A DNA stretch of 55,365 bases, taken from positions 1-55,365 of the forward strand of contig DDUM01000023.1 of NCBI GenBank assembly GCA_002344795.1, given 5' to 3'. Shown piece by piece: positions 7,866-16,453 of this stretch (positions are counted from its first letter, which is position 1; the number at the start of each line of letters is the position of its first letter). Origin of the DNA: Flammeovirgaceae bacterium UBA2338. GTDB taxonomy: Bacteria > Bacteroidota > Bacteroidia > Cytophagales > Cyclobacteriaceae. The notes beneath the pieces are model-generated. The model worked only from the letters and a program-made list of their open reading frames with translations, ran no database searches and was not told where the DNA came from. A program made the translations under genes and the position numbers.

Positions 7866-8984
7866 TTAGGTTTTGGTAGCATTGCGCTTTGACCAAATCA
7901 AAACGGCAATACCAACGATCACCATAGGTATACTTAGTATCTGACCCATATTGAGGGTCAGGTTATCTTCAAAGGACACCTGATTTTCCTTGAGGAATTC
8001 ATAAACAAATCTTAATGTCCAAAGGATGACCATGAACAGTCCGAATATTTTTCCTGATGCTATTTTTTCTTTTTCACGGTTCCAAATCCAGAATAGGAAT
8101 GCGAAAAGGAGTAAGCATGAAATTGACTCATAGAGCTGGGCGGGATGACGCGAGATACCAAATGTATTCACCTTGGCAACCAGCGTACCTGTTTTCTCCT
8201 GATACAATTCAAACTGCAGGTCCGTACGAGGGGGCTCGTCTACAAACTCATACAACCTCGTTAGATAATATTTAGTATTGGTACTACAAAACAGGCTAGC
8301 CGTTTCCTGTTCTGTGCCCTCTTTAAAGAAAAGGTAAATATTGATGGGTACCCGACCATTCATTCCTTCGGGCAGCTCCTTGTCTTTTACTATACTTATC
8401 GACTCTACGGGATTTTCTCCCATGTCATTTCGCATTAAGGCTTCCTCTACTCTTCCCACAAACACAACACCTACACCGGCATCTGTTGGTATTCCGATTA
8501 TTTCTGAATTGAAAAAATTACCAAGCCGGATAAGGCATCCTGTTAGGGCTACTACAATTACAATTCTATCAAGTACTTGAAGGTAGTTTTGTCCAGCCTT
8601 TTTCTTGCGGCTGTAGAGCCATAGTGCAAACAGAATTCCGATAGCTGCGCCATGGCTGGCGAGTCCTTGCAGTCCTGTAAACCGAAATTCAGGAGTAAAC
8701 TCAAACGGCAGAAATACGCCCAGGGGATTTTCCCAAAGCAGTTCGGGTTGATAGAAGAAGATATGGCCAAGGCGTGCTCCTACAATGGTGGCCAACACCA
8801 TATAGATGGTGAGCGTATCAACGTCTTTTTCGGACTTGCCTTCTTTGCGATAGATATAGTAGAGAATTTGCTGACTGAGTAGGAAACCAAGTGCAAAAAA
8901 CAATCCGTACCAACGAAGTGAGAATGAGCCAATTGAAAATATTTCAGGATTGGCATTCCAAATAATATAACTCAGCATTAACAA
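7866..8984 (-). CDS. lgt: Prolipoprotein diacylglyceryl transferase, with insertion
   Basis: The inner-membrane enzyme that transfers diacylglyceryl from phosphatidylglycerol to the lipobox cysteine of prolipoproteins. Visible motifs are LRWYGLFFALGF near residue 24, LASHGAAIG with the conserved His111, the signature RLGNFFNSEIIG (Arg153, Glu161) and RHPAQLYES. At 372 residues it is about 90 longer than typical Lgt. The excess is an insertion at roughly residues 173-280, between the signature and RHPAQLYE, with soluble character (VEEALMRNDMGENP ... FEFVDEPPRTDLQ-like). In E. coli this part corresponds to a short periplasmic-facing head loop. Several lipoproteins encoded in this window would be its clients. 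Confidence 0.95.
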   Translation of the reverse strand: MLMLSYIIWNANPEIFSIGSFSLRWYGLFFALGFLLSQQILYYIYRKEGKSEKDVDTLTIYMVLATIVGARLGHIFFYQPELLWENPLGVFLPFEFTPEFRFTGLQGLASHGAAIGILFALWLYSRKKKAGQNYLQVLDRIVIVVALTGCLIRLGNFFNSEIIGIPTDAGVGVVFVGRVEEALMRNDMGENPVESISIVKDKELPEGMNGRVPINIYLFFKEGTEQETASLFCSTNTKYYLTRLYEFVDEPPRTDLQFELYQEKTGTLVAKVNTFGISRHPAQLYESISCLLLFAFLFWIWNREKEKIASGKIFGLFMVILWTLRFVYEFLKENQVSFEDNLTLNMGQILSIPMVIVGIAVLIWSKRNATKT

Positions 8985-9053
8985 GTAATTAAAGTAATAA
9001 AAGCGTTTGAGACCCGTAAAGATATTAGCTTAATGCCAACAGCCAAAGTATTA

Positions 9054-10886
9054 TCAATCGCCCAGCCCTGCCAGTTCGGCTTGAAAACCACCTGATAAAA
9101 TGGGAAACCTACACCAGCTACGGGGATCAATGTTCATGTCATCGAGGTGGAAGGAGGGTGCAATCCGCTCTCTTTTCCATTGATTTATCGACCATAGTCT
9201 AAAAAACTTCACAATTGAGGTTTTTAGGAGGTCTTTGTCAAATTCGGTTATCAGGGTCGAATATACTTCCCTGGGGGATTTTCTGTCCCGGATGGCTAGT
9301 TTTTCTATCCTCACCAACAAATGGTAAGGCATAAGGTCTTTTTCGTCTGTTTGATCAGAATCTGCTGGTCTAAGTTCAGCAGTTGGCTTCAGGCCATTGA
9401 CCAGAGCAAGTCCCTTGTACCCCAGGTCTTTCTCGGCCCACTTTAACCATTGAATGATGAAAGGCTTGTCTACACCAGCAATAGGAGCAAGGCTTCCGCT
9501 GGTATCTCCATCCATGGTGGTATAACCTACACCGCCTTCGCTTCTGTTGGAGGTTGTCAATAAAATGGCTTGCTTGATATTTGCCAGCATCCAGATAATG
9601 GGTGAACGAGATCGAGCCTGAATGTTTTGAAGTGCGATATCATCGTTTTCCCAACTCAGTGGTCTGTTCAATACAGTCTCAATTTTCGATTTGTAAGACT
9701 CTACTTCATCATCGACCTGCCAGTGGTGGAATGTTGCGCCTATGGACTCGGCTAAAATTTTAGCAGCTTCAAGGGTCGTTGCAGATGAGTTGCGTGTGCC
9801 CTGATAAGCACAAGTCAAAAGGTGTTGTGTTGCTTCTTTTTCGTTTTTGGCACTGATGTTCAGTTGTTCTGAAAAATTACTCCATCCCAATTGGGTGCTT
9901 CCTCGTCTGATCATTTCTGCAACCAATACGGCACAGCAGGACGAATCAGCTCCACCACTAAGACTCAATGCAAAGCCTCGTGATTTACTTTTTCTTAAAT
10001 AGTCGAACAAGGCAAGCGTGGTGGCTTGGGCAAACTCTTCATTTCGTTCCGCTATATCAGGATGGGGTTGAAAAGTCTTCTTGCTGTTGTCATCAAAATC
10101 AACCTCACAGGATTGAATAACAAAAGGCTGCAGGGAGAGCCTTGGGTTACGAATGATTAATTCTCCATCGCGGGCAAATAGGATATCCCCATCGTAAATC
10201 ATTCTGCCGGCCTCATTTCCCAGCAGGTTTACGTACACATATACGCAGTTGTACTTTGTTGAACTTCTCTTTACCAGTTCTTCCCGTGATGCGCTTTTGT
10301 CCATTGCAAAGTGACTGGCACTCGGGTTAAGGATTAACTCTACTTTGTGATGAACCAGATTATCCGCGGGTCTTATTTTGCGCCAGGCATCCTCACATAT
10401 TTCAAAGCCAAAAAACACACCCTTGCATTCGAATGTTAGATCGCCAACATGTATTTTTTTTCCGCCTCGGTTGATATGTTTTATGGTGTTGCCCGGCCAT
10501 GGTTCGAACCATCGTGGTTCGTAATGCACACCATCCCTGGCCAAATTTTGTTTTAAGGCTATACCTAATATCTCTTTGTTATAAATAACGCAAGCACCAT
10601 TGTAAGTGGTGTTTTCTATTCTTACAGGCAAGCCTACGCAGATCATGATGTTATTCGTTTCAGGAATAACCTTTTCTAATTCAGTCCATGCCTGTTCAGA
10701 TAACCAATCGGAAAGGAATAAATCTTCACAACCATAGCCGGTAACACAAAGCTCTGGAAAGCAAAGCAGATCGATTTGTCTATTTTGTGCACTATGAATG
10801 GCCTGAATAATATTACGGGTATTGTTGATCCAATCGATCGGAGTTTGATTTACCGTAGCACCGCCTATTCTTAATTTTCTACTCAT
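9054..10886 (-). CDS. nadE: Glutamine-dependent NAD+ synthetase
   Basis: A 610-residue two-domain enzyme that makes NAD+ from nicotinic acid adenine dinucleotide, ATP and glutamine. The N-terminal nitrilase-fold glutaminase (about 1-280) has Glu45 in LLCFPELCVTGYGCEDL, the LKQNLARDGVHYEPRWF lysine region, and the cysteine in FFGFEICEDAWR. The C-terminal synthetase has the PP-loop SLSGGADSSCC (about residue 305) and the TTSNRSEGGVGY region. The length is close to eukaryote/Bacteroidota-type long NadE. It ends the acpP-fabF-rnc-nadE run, with an 8-base gap after rnc. Confidence 0.96.
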   Translation of the reverse strand: MSRKLRIGGATVNQTPIDWINNTRNIIQAIHSAQNRQIDLLCFPELCVTGYGCEDLFLSDWLSEQAWTELEKVIPETNNIMICVGLPVRIENTTYNGACVIYNKEILGIALKQNLARDGVHYEPRWFEPWPGNTIKHINRGGKKIHVGDLTFECKGVFFGFEICEDAWRKIRPADNLVHHKVELILNPSASHFAMDKSASREELVKRSSTKYNCVYVYVNLLGNEAGRMIYDGDILFARDGELIIRNPRLSLQPFVIQSCEVDFDDNSKKTFQPHPDIAERNEEFAQATTLALFDYLRKSKSRGFALSLSGGADSSCCAVLVAEMIRRGSTQLGWSNFSEQLNISAKNEKEATQHLLTCAYQGTRNSSATTLEAAKILAESIGATFHHWQVDDEVESYKSKIETVLNRPLSWENDDIALQNIQARSRSPIIWMLANIKQAILLTTSNRSEGGVGYTTMDGDTSGSLAPIAGVDKPFIIQWLKWAEKDLGYKGLALVNGLKPTAELRPADSDQTDEKDLMPYHLLVRIEKLAIRDRKSPREVYSTLITEFDKDLLKTSIVKFFRLWSINQWKRERIAPSFHLDDMNIDPRSWCRFPILSGGFQAELAGLGD

Positions 10887-10894
10887 TGTCAGCG

Positions 10895-11617
10895 CTATTC
10901 AATATTCAGCATCAAACAGGTTTTTAGGGCTGCATCCTGTTCTGCTTTCTTTTTGGTATAACCAAACCCCTGACCATAAGGTTGCTCATCAACAAATAAT
11001 TGCGCGATGAACTCTTTTCCGGTTTTACCTTTTTTGGTGCTTTCTACTTCAAATCGAATGGGGGTGTTATTGCGTTGAGACCATTCGATGATCTTACTTT
11101 TAAAATTGGTGTTGGAATTGACTACTTCCTCAATATTGAGATAAGGTTGGATCAACTTGTCGACTACAAACTTTTTACAGCGGATATAGCCCTTGTCGAG
11201 ATAAACGGCACCAACAATGGCCTCCAGTGCATTGCCCAGGATCACCTGCTGCAGTTGCGTGTTTTTCTTGTCGGACTGCATGATATCGGGAATACCGAGT
11301 TTGCGTGCGATTTGATTTAAAGTTTCCCGGTTTACAATTCGAGAGCGAACTTCAGTGAGGAAACCTTCGTCCTTAAATGGGTATTTTTTAAAAAGATAGT
11401 CAGCTACGGCTGCCCCCAGGATGGCATCTCCGAGGTACTCCAGCCTTTCATTCGATTCTTTAAAACCGCGTACTGCTTTTGCCTTGGAGCTATGAAGTGT
11501 AGCAAGGCGATAAAGCTCAATATTGGAAGGGGTGAAACCGGCAATGGTGCGGATAGCAACAACCAGTTTTTGATTCTCCTTTTTACTTTCCTTGATTGAT
11601 TTAAGTAAGCTCCACAC
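10895..11617 (-). CDS. rnc: Ribonuclease III
   Basis: A 240-residue double-strand-specific endoribonuclease for rRNA and mRNA processing. The catalytic signature RLEYLGDAILGAAVADYLF lies near residue 60, with the second acidic site in LGNALEAIVGAVYLDKG. A C-terminal dsRNA-binding domain (about 170-240) is seen in FKSKIIEWSQ and GFGYTKKKAEQDAALK. Start ATG at 11617 is 12 bases from the fabF stop. The fabF-rnc pairing is common in Bacteroidota. Confidence 0.96.
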   Translation of the reverse strand: MWSLLKSIKESKKENQKLVVAIRTIAGFTPSNIELYRLATLHSSKAKAVRGFKESNERLEYLGDAILGAAVADYLFKKYPFKDEGFLTEVRSRIVNRETLNQIARKLGIPDIMQSDKKNTQLQQVILGNALEAIVGAVYLDKGYIRCKKFVVDKLIQPYLNIEEVVNSNTNFKSKIIEWSQRNNTPIRFEVESTKKGKTGKEFIAQLFVDEQPYGQGFGYTKKKAEQDAALKTCLMLNIE

Positions 11618-11629
11618 AGAAACTTGTGC

Positions 11630-12880
11630 TTACTCTGCTTTTTTAAGGATAATAGAGAAATTATGACCTCCAAAACCAAAAGTGTTACTCAGTGCCACTT
11701 TTACATCTCTCTTTTGAGCGGTGTTAAATGTCAGATTAAGCTTTGGATCCAGTTCATCATCATCAGTAAAGTGATTGATGGTAGGGGGTACAATTCCTTC
11801 ATTAATGGCCAAAAGACATGCAATCGTTTCAATGGCACCTGCTGCTCCCAATAGATGCCCTGTCATTGATTTGGTAGAGCTGATGTTCAATTTGTAAGCA
11901 TCTTCTCCAAATACCTTTTGGATAGCTTTGATTTCGCCAATATCGCCCAGAGGGGTAGAAGTGCCATGGGTGTTGATGTAATCAACTTCAGCAGCTTTAA
12001 TACCTGCTTCTTCCAAAGCGTGCTCCATTACCTTGACAATACCAGCTCCTTCCGGATGTGGCGCTGTAATATGGTAAGCATCAGCTGACATCCCGCCACC
12101 CAATATCTCTGCATATATTTTAGCGCCTCTTCTTTTTGCGTGCTCGTATTCTTCCAGAATAAGACCTCCAGCGCCCTCACCCAATACAAAACCATCTCTA
12201 TCCTTGTCATAAGGTCTGGAAGCTGTTTCCGGTGAGTCATTGCGTTCAGAAAGCGCTTTCATGGCATTAAATCCACCAACACCCGCTTCACAAACTGCCA
12301 TTTCTGAGCCTCCGGATACAATAATATCCGACTTTCCGAGACGGATATACGTAAAGGCATCATAAATAGAGTTGGTAGACGAGGCGCAAGCAGAAACTGT
12401 CGTGAAGTTAGGGCCTCTAAATCCATATTTAATGGAAATATGGCCTGCACTCAGGTCGGCAATCATTTTAGGGATAAAGAAGGGATTAAATCGGGGCGTT
12501 CCGTCACCGGCAGCAAACGACTTAACCTCTTCCTGAAATGTAAGCAATCCTCCAATGCCTGATCCCCAGATTACACCTACGCGATCCGGGTCAAGGTCGG
12601 CCAGTGGAAGATTAGCATCTTTTATGGCTTCATCGGCCACCACCATTGCATACTGGGCAAAGGGATCCATTTTGCGGGCTTCTTTTCTGTCGATAAAGTT
12701 GCCCACATCAAATCCTTTCACCTCGCAGGCGAATTTTGTCTTGAACTTTGAGGCGTCAAATTTGGTGATAGGCGCGGCACCGCTTAATCCATTGCGCAAA
12801 CCATCCCAAAATTCCTCTCGGGTGTTTCCAATGGGGGTTAATGCACCAATACCGGTAATTACTACTCGCTTAAAGTTCAT
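11630..12880 (-). CDS. fabF: Beta-ketoacyl-ACP synthase II
   Basis: A 416-residue condensing enzyme of type II fatty-acid synthesis; it elongates acyl-ACP with malonyl-ACP. The Cys-His-His triad is present: TVSACASSTNSIYDA (Cys near residue 165), YINTHGTSTPLGD and STKSMTGHLLGAAGA. The length is normal. It lies 36 bases downstream of acpP, its carrier substrate, and upstream of rnc. Confidence 0.97.
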   Translation of the reverse strand: MNFKRVVITGIGALTPIGNTREEFWDGLRNGLSGAAPITKFDASKFKTKFACEVKGFDVGNFIDRKEARKMDPFAQYAMVVADEAIKDANLPLADLDPDRVGVIWGSGIGGLLTFQEEVKSFAAGDGTPRFNPFFIPKMIADLSAGHISIKYGFRGPNFTTVSACASSTNSIYDAFTYIRLGKSDIIVSGGSEMAVCEAGVGGFNAMKALSERNDSPETASRPYDKDRDGFVLGEGAGGLILEEYEHAKRRGAKIYAEILGGGMSADAYHITAPHPEGAGIVKVMEHALEEAGIKAAEVDYINTHGTSTPLGDIGEIKAIQKVFGEDAYKLNISSTKSMTGHLLGAAGAIETIACLLAINEGIVPPTINHFTDDDELDPKLNLTFNTAQKRDVKVALSNTFGFGGHNFSIILKKAE

Positions 12881-12916
12881 TGAATAAAAATTAGTGGAAG
12901 GAGACTCAGCTTTGGA

Positions 12917-13156
12917 TTACTTCTTCACATTCTCCTCTAGGTAAGAAATCGCCTGCCCAACGGTGGCAATGTTCTCAGCCTGATCATCCGGGATAGAAAG
13001 GTTAAATTCTTTCTCAAATTCCATGATTAGCTCAACCGTATCTAAAGAGTCGGCACCGAGGTCGTTCGTAAAAGAAGCCTCAGGCGTAACCTCAGATTCC
13101 TCCACGCCCAGTTTGTCAATAATGATCTGTTTTACTTTTTGTGCGATTTCAGACAT
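12917..13156 (-). CDS. acpP: Acyl carrier protein
   Basis: A 79-residue acidic carrier protein. Ser37 in DLGADSLDTVELIMEFE is the phosphopantetheine attachment site. The acidic helix II (DTVELIMEFEKEF) that docks to FabF and other partners is intact. It is the first gene of the minus-strand acpP-fabF-rnc-nadE cluster and is divergent from the IPExxxVDY-pyk pair, about 106 bases away. Confidence 0.97.
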   Translation of the reverse strand: MSEIAQKVKQIIIDKLGVEESEVTPEASFTNDLGADSLDTVELIMEFEKEFNLSIPDDQAENIATVGQAISYLEENVKK

Positions 13157-13262
13157 TGTTTTATAAGTTTAGAGTATTCAAAAATCTGTGCAAAGAAAGA
13201 GATTTAGTGCAATATTGTCAAACTTTTTACCATCCTAAAGAAGTTAGCGTCAAGAACCGCAG

Positions 13263-13685
13263 ATGAAGAAGAAAAGACTTGATATTGAATATAGTTATGA
13301 TTTTGAGTTATTGGGAGTGATTTCTTCCGCCAAGGGATATAAGTTGGCCTGGGACATAAATAGTCAATTAGGTGTTAGATTGGTGAAGCAACCTGATGTG
13401 CATATCCAATTTAATAATAACATTACGGGCTCCTATGCCCATTTTTTCCATGAAACACCGCTGAACAGACTCCGACTTTTCAGGAATAAGTCTACAGAGA
13501 CAGAAGCAGCAAAGAATTTTTTAATACAAGAATATCCTCATCTTGACTACGTAATCATGTCTCAAGGGGCAGATAAATTTGATATCGACCAATTACAAAA
13601 ACAGATAAGGAGTATTTCTTCTGTGGAAATGGTTGCTTTCATACCTTTAGACACTTTAAAGTCGAAAGACTATTTTATTTTTTAA
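13263..13685 (+). CDS. IPExxxVDY family protein
   Basis: A 140-residue protein of the Bacteroidota-specific IPExxxVDY family, named for a motif seen here in the variant form IQEYPHLDYVIM (about residues 87-98). The N-terminal KKRLDIEYSYDFELLGVIS and the FRLLVNPT-like strand pattern are typical; there are no transmembrane segments. The function is unknown. The gene stops 4 bases before pyk, and the linkage to pyk and acpP is shared across the phylum, which suggests a role tied to central metabolism (inference). Confidence 0.85.
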   Translation: MKKKRLDIEYSYDFELLGVISSAKGYKLAWDINSQLGVRLVKQPDVHIQFNNNITGSYAHFFHETPLNRLRLFRNKSTETEAAKNFLIQEYPHLDYVIMSQGADKFDIDQLQKQIRSISSVEMVAFIPLDTLKSKDYFIF

Positions 13686-13689
13686 GATA

Positions 13690-15117
13690 ATGGAAAGAGT
13701 AGCGTACAACAGAACTAAAATTGTAGCCACAGTAGGCCCGGCCTCAAGTTCAAAGGAAATATTAAGAGCCCTGATAAAAGAGGGAGTAGATGTTTTTAGA
13801 ATTAATTTCTCTCATGGCAATCATGAGGATAAAAAGTTAGTAATTGACCTGATAAGGGAACTCAACAATGAAATGGGAACCCATGTGGCCATTTTGATGG
13901 ATCTTCAGGGACCAAAGATTCGTGTGAATAAAATGGAGGACAATATAGTGCTACGTCAAGGTCATGAGTTGGTGATCACTACACGAGAACTATTGGGCAA
14001 TAATGAGATTGTAAGTACTTCTTATAAAGATCTTCCCAAGGATGTAAAGCCAGATGAAAGAATTCTGATCGATGATGGTAAAATTGAGTTAAGAGTACTG
14101 GAAGTAAGAGATATTGATATTGTAACCAAAGTAATTTATGGTGGGCCCCTCACTTCGCGCAAGGGAATTAACCTGCCCAATTCGAGGGTATCAGCTCCTT
14201 CTCTTACTGAAAAAGACCTGGAAGATCTCGAATTTGGACTCAAGCAAGATGTGAATTGGGTAGCCCTGTCCTTTGTAAGAAAAGCTCAGGATATCAATGC
14301 TTTACGAGAAATTCTGAACAAGAACAACTCAAAAGCCAGGATTGTTGCCAAAATTGAAAAGCCAGAAGCATTGGAAGATATTGATGCCATCATCGAAGCG
14401 ACTGATGCCGTAATGGTGGCGCGAGGTGACCTGGGTGTGGAAATATGGATGGAAGACGTCCCTATTGTTCAAAAGAAGCTCATTGAAAAATGCAATAAAG
14501 CTTCCAAGCCTGTGATCGTTGCCACGCAGATGATGGAAAGTATGATCGAAAACCCAAGACCGACCAGAGCAGAGACCAATGATGTAGCCAATGCCGTGAT
14601 GGACGGTGCCGATGCACTGATGTTGTCAGCTGAAACGGCAGCAGGAAAGTACCCACTTGAAGTAGTGCGCAGTATGGTTCGCACTATCACGTCCATTGAA
14701 AAGCAGGACAGCATTTATTATAAATTCAGGCCTGTTGATCCAAAGTCTCCAATTTTTATTCATGATAGCTTAATATTGGCTGCGTGTAAATTGGCACAGG
14801 AGGTAGGAGCCAAGGCGATCGTGGGTATGACAACTTCTGGTTATACGGCCTTTGAATCCTCCTCTCACAGACCGAATACCAATATCTTCGTATTCACAGG
14901 TAACAAATCAATTTTGGACACCATGAACCTGGTATGGGGAACACGTGCTTATTATTATGATAAGCAAACCACCACTGACGAGACCATTGCGGATATCGCA
15001 GAGATTCTTAAAACGGATGGGCATGTCCAAAAAGGAGATATTTTTATCAGCCTGGCCAGTATGCCAATTCATGAAAGACACAGAACCAACATGATGAAGA
15101 TCAATGTGGTTGATTGA
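13690..15117 (+). CDS. pyk: Pyruvate kinase
   Basis: A 475-residue enzyme converting phosphoenolpyruvate and ADP to pyruvate and ATP. The visible motifs are FRINFSHGNHEDK, LMDLQGPKIRV, the active-site block VAKIEKPEALEDIDAI followed by VMVARGDLGVE, and the signature ATQMMESMIENPRPTRAE with MLSAETAAGKYP. The B domain lies between about residues 70 and 170, and the C-terminal allosteric domain is complete. It is co-transcribed with the preceding IPExxxVDY gene. A small hairpin (CTGTTCC/GGAACAG, 15168-15186) follows the gene but lacks a T-run. Confidence 0.97.
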   Translation: MERVAYNRTKIVATVGPASSSKEILRALIKEGVDVFRINFSHGNHEDKKLVIDLIRELNNEMGTHVAILMDLQGPKIRVNKMEDNIVLRQGHELVITTRELLGNNEIVSTSYKDLPKDVKPDERILIDDGKIELRVLEVRDIDIVTKVIYGGPLTSRKGINLPNSRVSAPSLTEKDLEDLEFGLKQDVNWVALSFVRKAQDINALREILNKNNSKARIVAKIEKPEALEDIDAIIEATDAVMVARGDLGVEIWMEDVPIVQKKLIEKCNKASKPVIVATQMMESMIENPRPTRAETNDVANAVMDGADALMLSAETAAGKYPLEVVRSMVRTITSIEKQDSIYYKFRPVDPKSPIFIHDSLILAACKLAQEVGAKAIVGMTTSGYTAFESSSHRPNTNIFVFTGNKSILDTMNLVWGTRAYYYDKQTTTDETIADIAEILKTDGHVQKGDIFISLASMPIHERHRTNMMKINVVD

Positions 15118-15286
15118 TGTTTGTGATGAGTTGAAGCAATCATCATCATCATCTGGTAAGAAGTTAACTGTTCCAAATAGGAACAGATATTGTATCAAAT
15201 TGGCACATAAATAATCCCGATATCTTTTTGCTGGGCAAACTTTGACTGTTCCGGCATGTGGAATGGATTTTGTGTTTTCCAGTGAT

Positions 15287-16453
15287 ATGAAAAATATTTA
15301 CCGATTTGGTATAGCCATAATTTTAGTAGGAATTGTTCTTCTGGTTATCCCCTCTTGCCAATCGACTTATTTGGGTCGATGGGTGGCATGGAATTTTTCT
15401 GATATCAGGGATTACGAAAAGTTTCCGAAACGGGATATTGAGAATGCGGAACCGGTATTCAATTTCCCCGTTTCTAATAAGAATACCCTAACAACCATTT
15501 CATTTAATTACAAAGGGAAAGGTTACCAAAAAAGTGTTGATGATTTTATAGATCAAACGAATACCACTGCATTCATCATAATTAAAAACGATTCTATTTT
15601 ATATGAAGGATATGGTAATGGCTACACCCGTTCTTCCATCAACACTTCGTTCTCTATAGCGAAATCGATTACTTCCATGTTGGTGGGAATTGCCAAGGAC
15701 GAAGGGAATATAGGGGACACACAAGATGCCGTAACAAAATACCTGCCCGCGTTGTTAAAAAGCGACCAGCGACTGGAAGAAGTTTCGATTTCTAATCTGC
15801 TGATGATGCAATCAGGATTCTATTATAGGGATCATGATTTAGTGTGGGGCGACAAGCCAAAAAATTACTACCATCCGTGTCTTCGTAGCAGGGCGCTAAA
15901 CGTAAAGCTAGACGAGCCTCCTGGCAAGCGGTGGCAATATATGGGCTACAATCCTATATTGTGTGGTTTAGTTCTCGAAAAAGTAACTCAACAATCGGTG
16001 AGCGAATATTTTGAAAACAAGATTTGGAAAAAATTGGGTATGGAATTTGATGCCTCCTGGAGCATTGATAGTGAAGAAGACCAAATGGAAAAAATGGAGA
16101 GTGGTGTAAATGCGCGTGCCATTGATTTTGCGAAATTGGGGCGCCTTATGTTACACAGAGGAAACTGGAATGGTGAACAAATTATTTCCAAATCATGGAT
16201 TGATGAAAGCACAAGTTTGGATGGTAGTGTCAAAGCATGGGAAGGAGTACATTACAAAAATTTTTGGTGGATCTACCCCGCTAACGACAATCACCAGGAG
16301 TCTTATGCGGCAACCGGCCATTTGGGGCAGTTTATTTTTATTTCCCCGAGTGAGCAAACAATAATTGTTCGATTTGGAAAGTATATGGGAAAGGTTGACT
16401 CTTGGATAAAAATTTTTAGAGACTTGGCAACACAAGTTTCTGAAAAATTATAG
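15287..16453 (+). CDS. Serine hydrolase, beta-lactamase/class C family lipoprotein
   Basis: About 388 residues from the ATG at 15287, chosen over an upstream TTG because it opens with a lipoprotein signal (MKNIYRFGIAIILVGIVLLV, then a cysteine at residue 24). The class C beta-lactamase/DD-peptidase fold is marked by the S-x-x-K in SFSIAKSITSML (Ser123, Lys126), the Tyr-x-Asn motif in YMGYNPILCG, and HLG in TGHLGQFIFIS, replacing KTG. Such proteins are esterases or peptidases; a true beta-lactamase role is unlikely. It stands alone on the plus strand and overlaps the convergent NFACT gene by 6 bases. Confidence 0.88.
   Translation: MKNIYRFGIAIILVGIVLLVIPSCQSTYLGRWVAWNFSDIRDYEKFPKRDIENAEPVFNFPVSNKNTLTTISFNYKGKGYQKSVDDFIDQTNTTAFIIIKNDSILYEGYGNGYTRSSINTSFSIAKSITSMLVGIAKDEGNIGDTQDAVTKYLPALLKSDQRLEEVSISNLLMMQSGFYYRDHDLVWGDKPKNYYHPCLRSRALNVKLDEPPGKRWQYMGYNPILCGLVLEKVTQQSVSEYFENKIWKKLGMEFDASWSIDSEEDQMEKMESGVNARAIDFAKLGRLMLHRGNWNGEQIISKSWIDESTSLDGSVKAWEGVHYKNFWWIYPANDNHQESYAATGHLGQFIFISPSEQTIIVRFGKYMGKVDSWIKIFRDLATQVSEKL

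Noticed and set aside
15242..15286. TTG start of the serine hydrolase
   Set aside because: It would place 15 residues ahead of a lipoprotein signal peptide that begins properly at the ATG at 15287.
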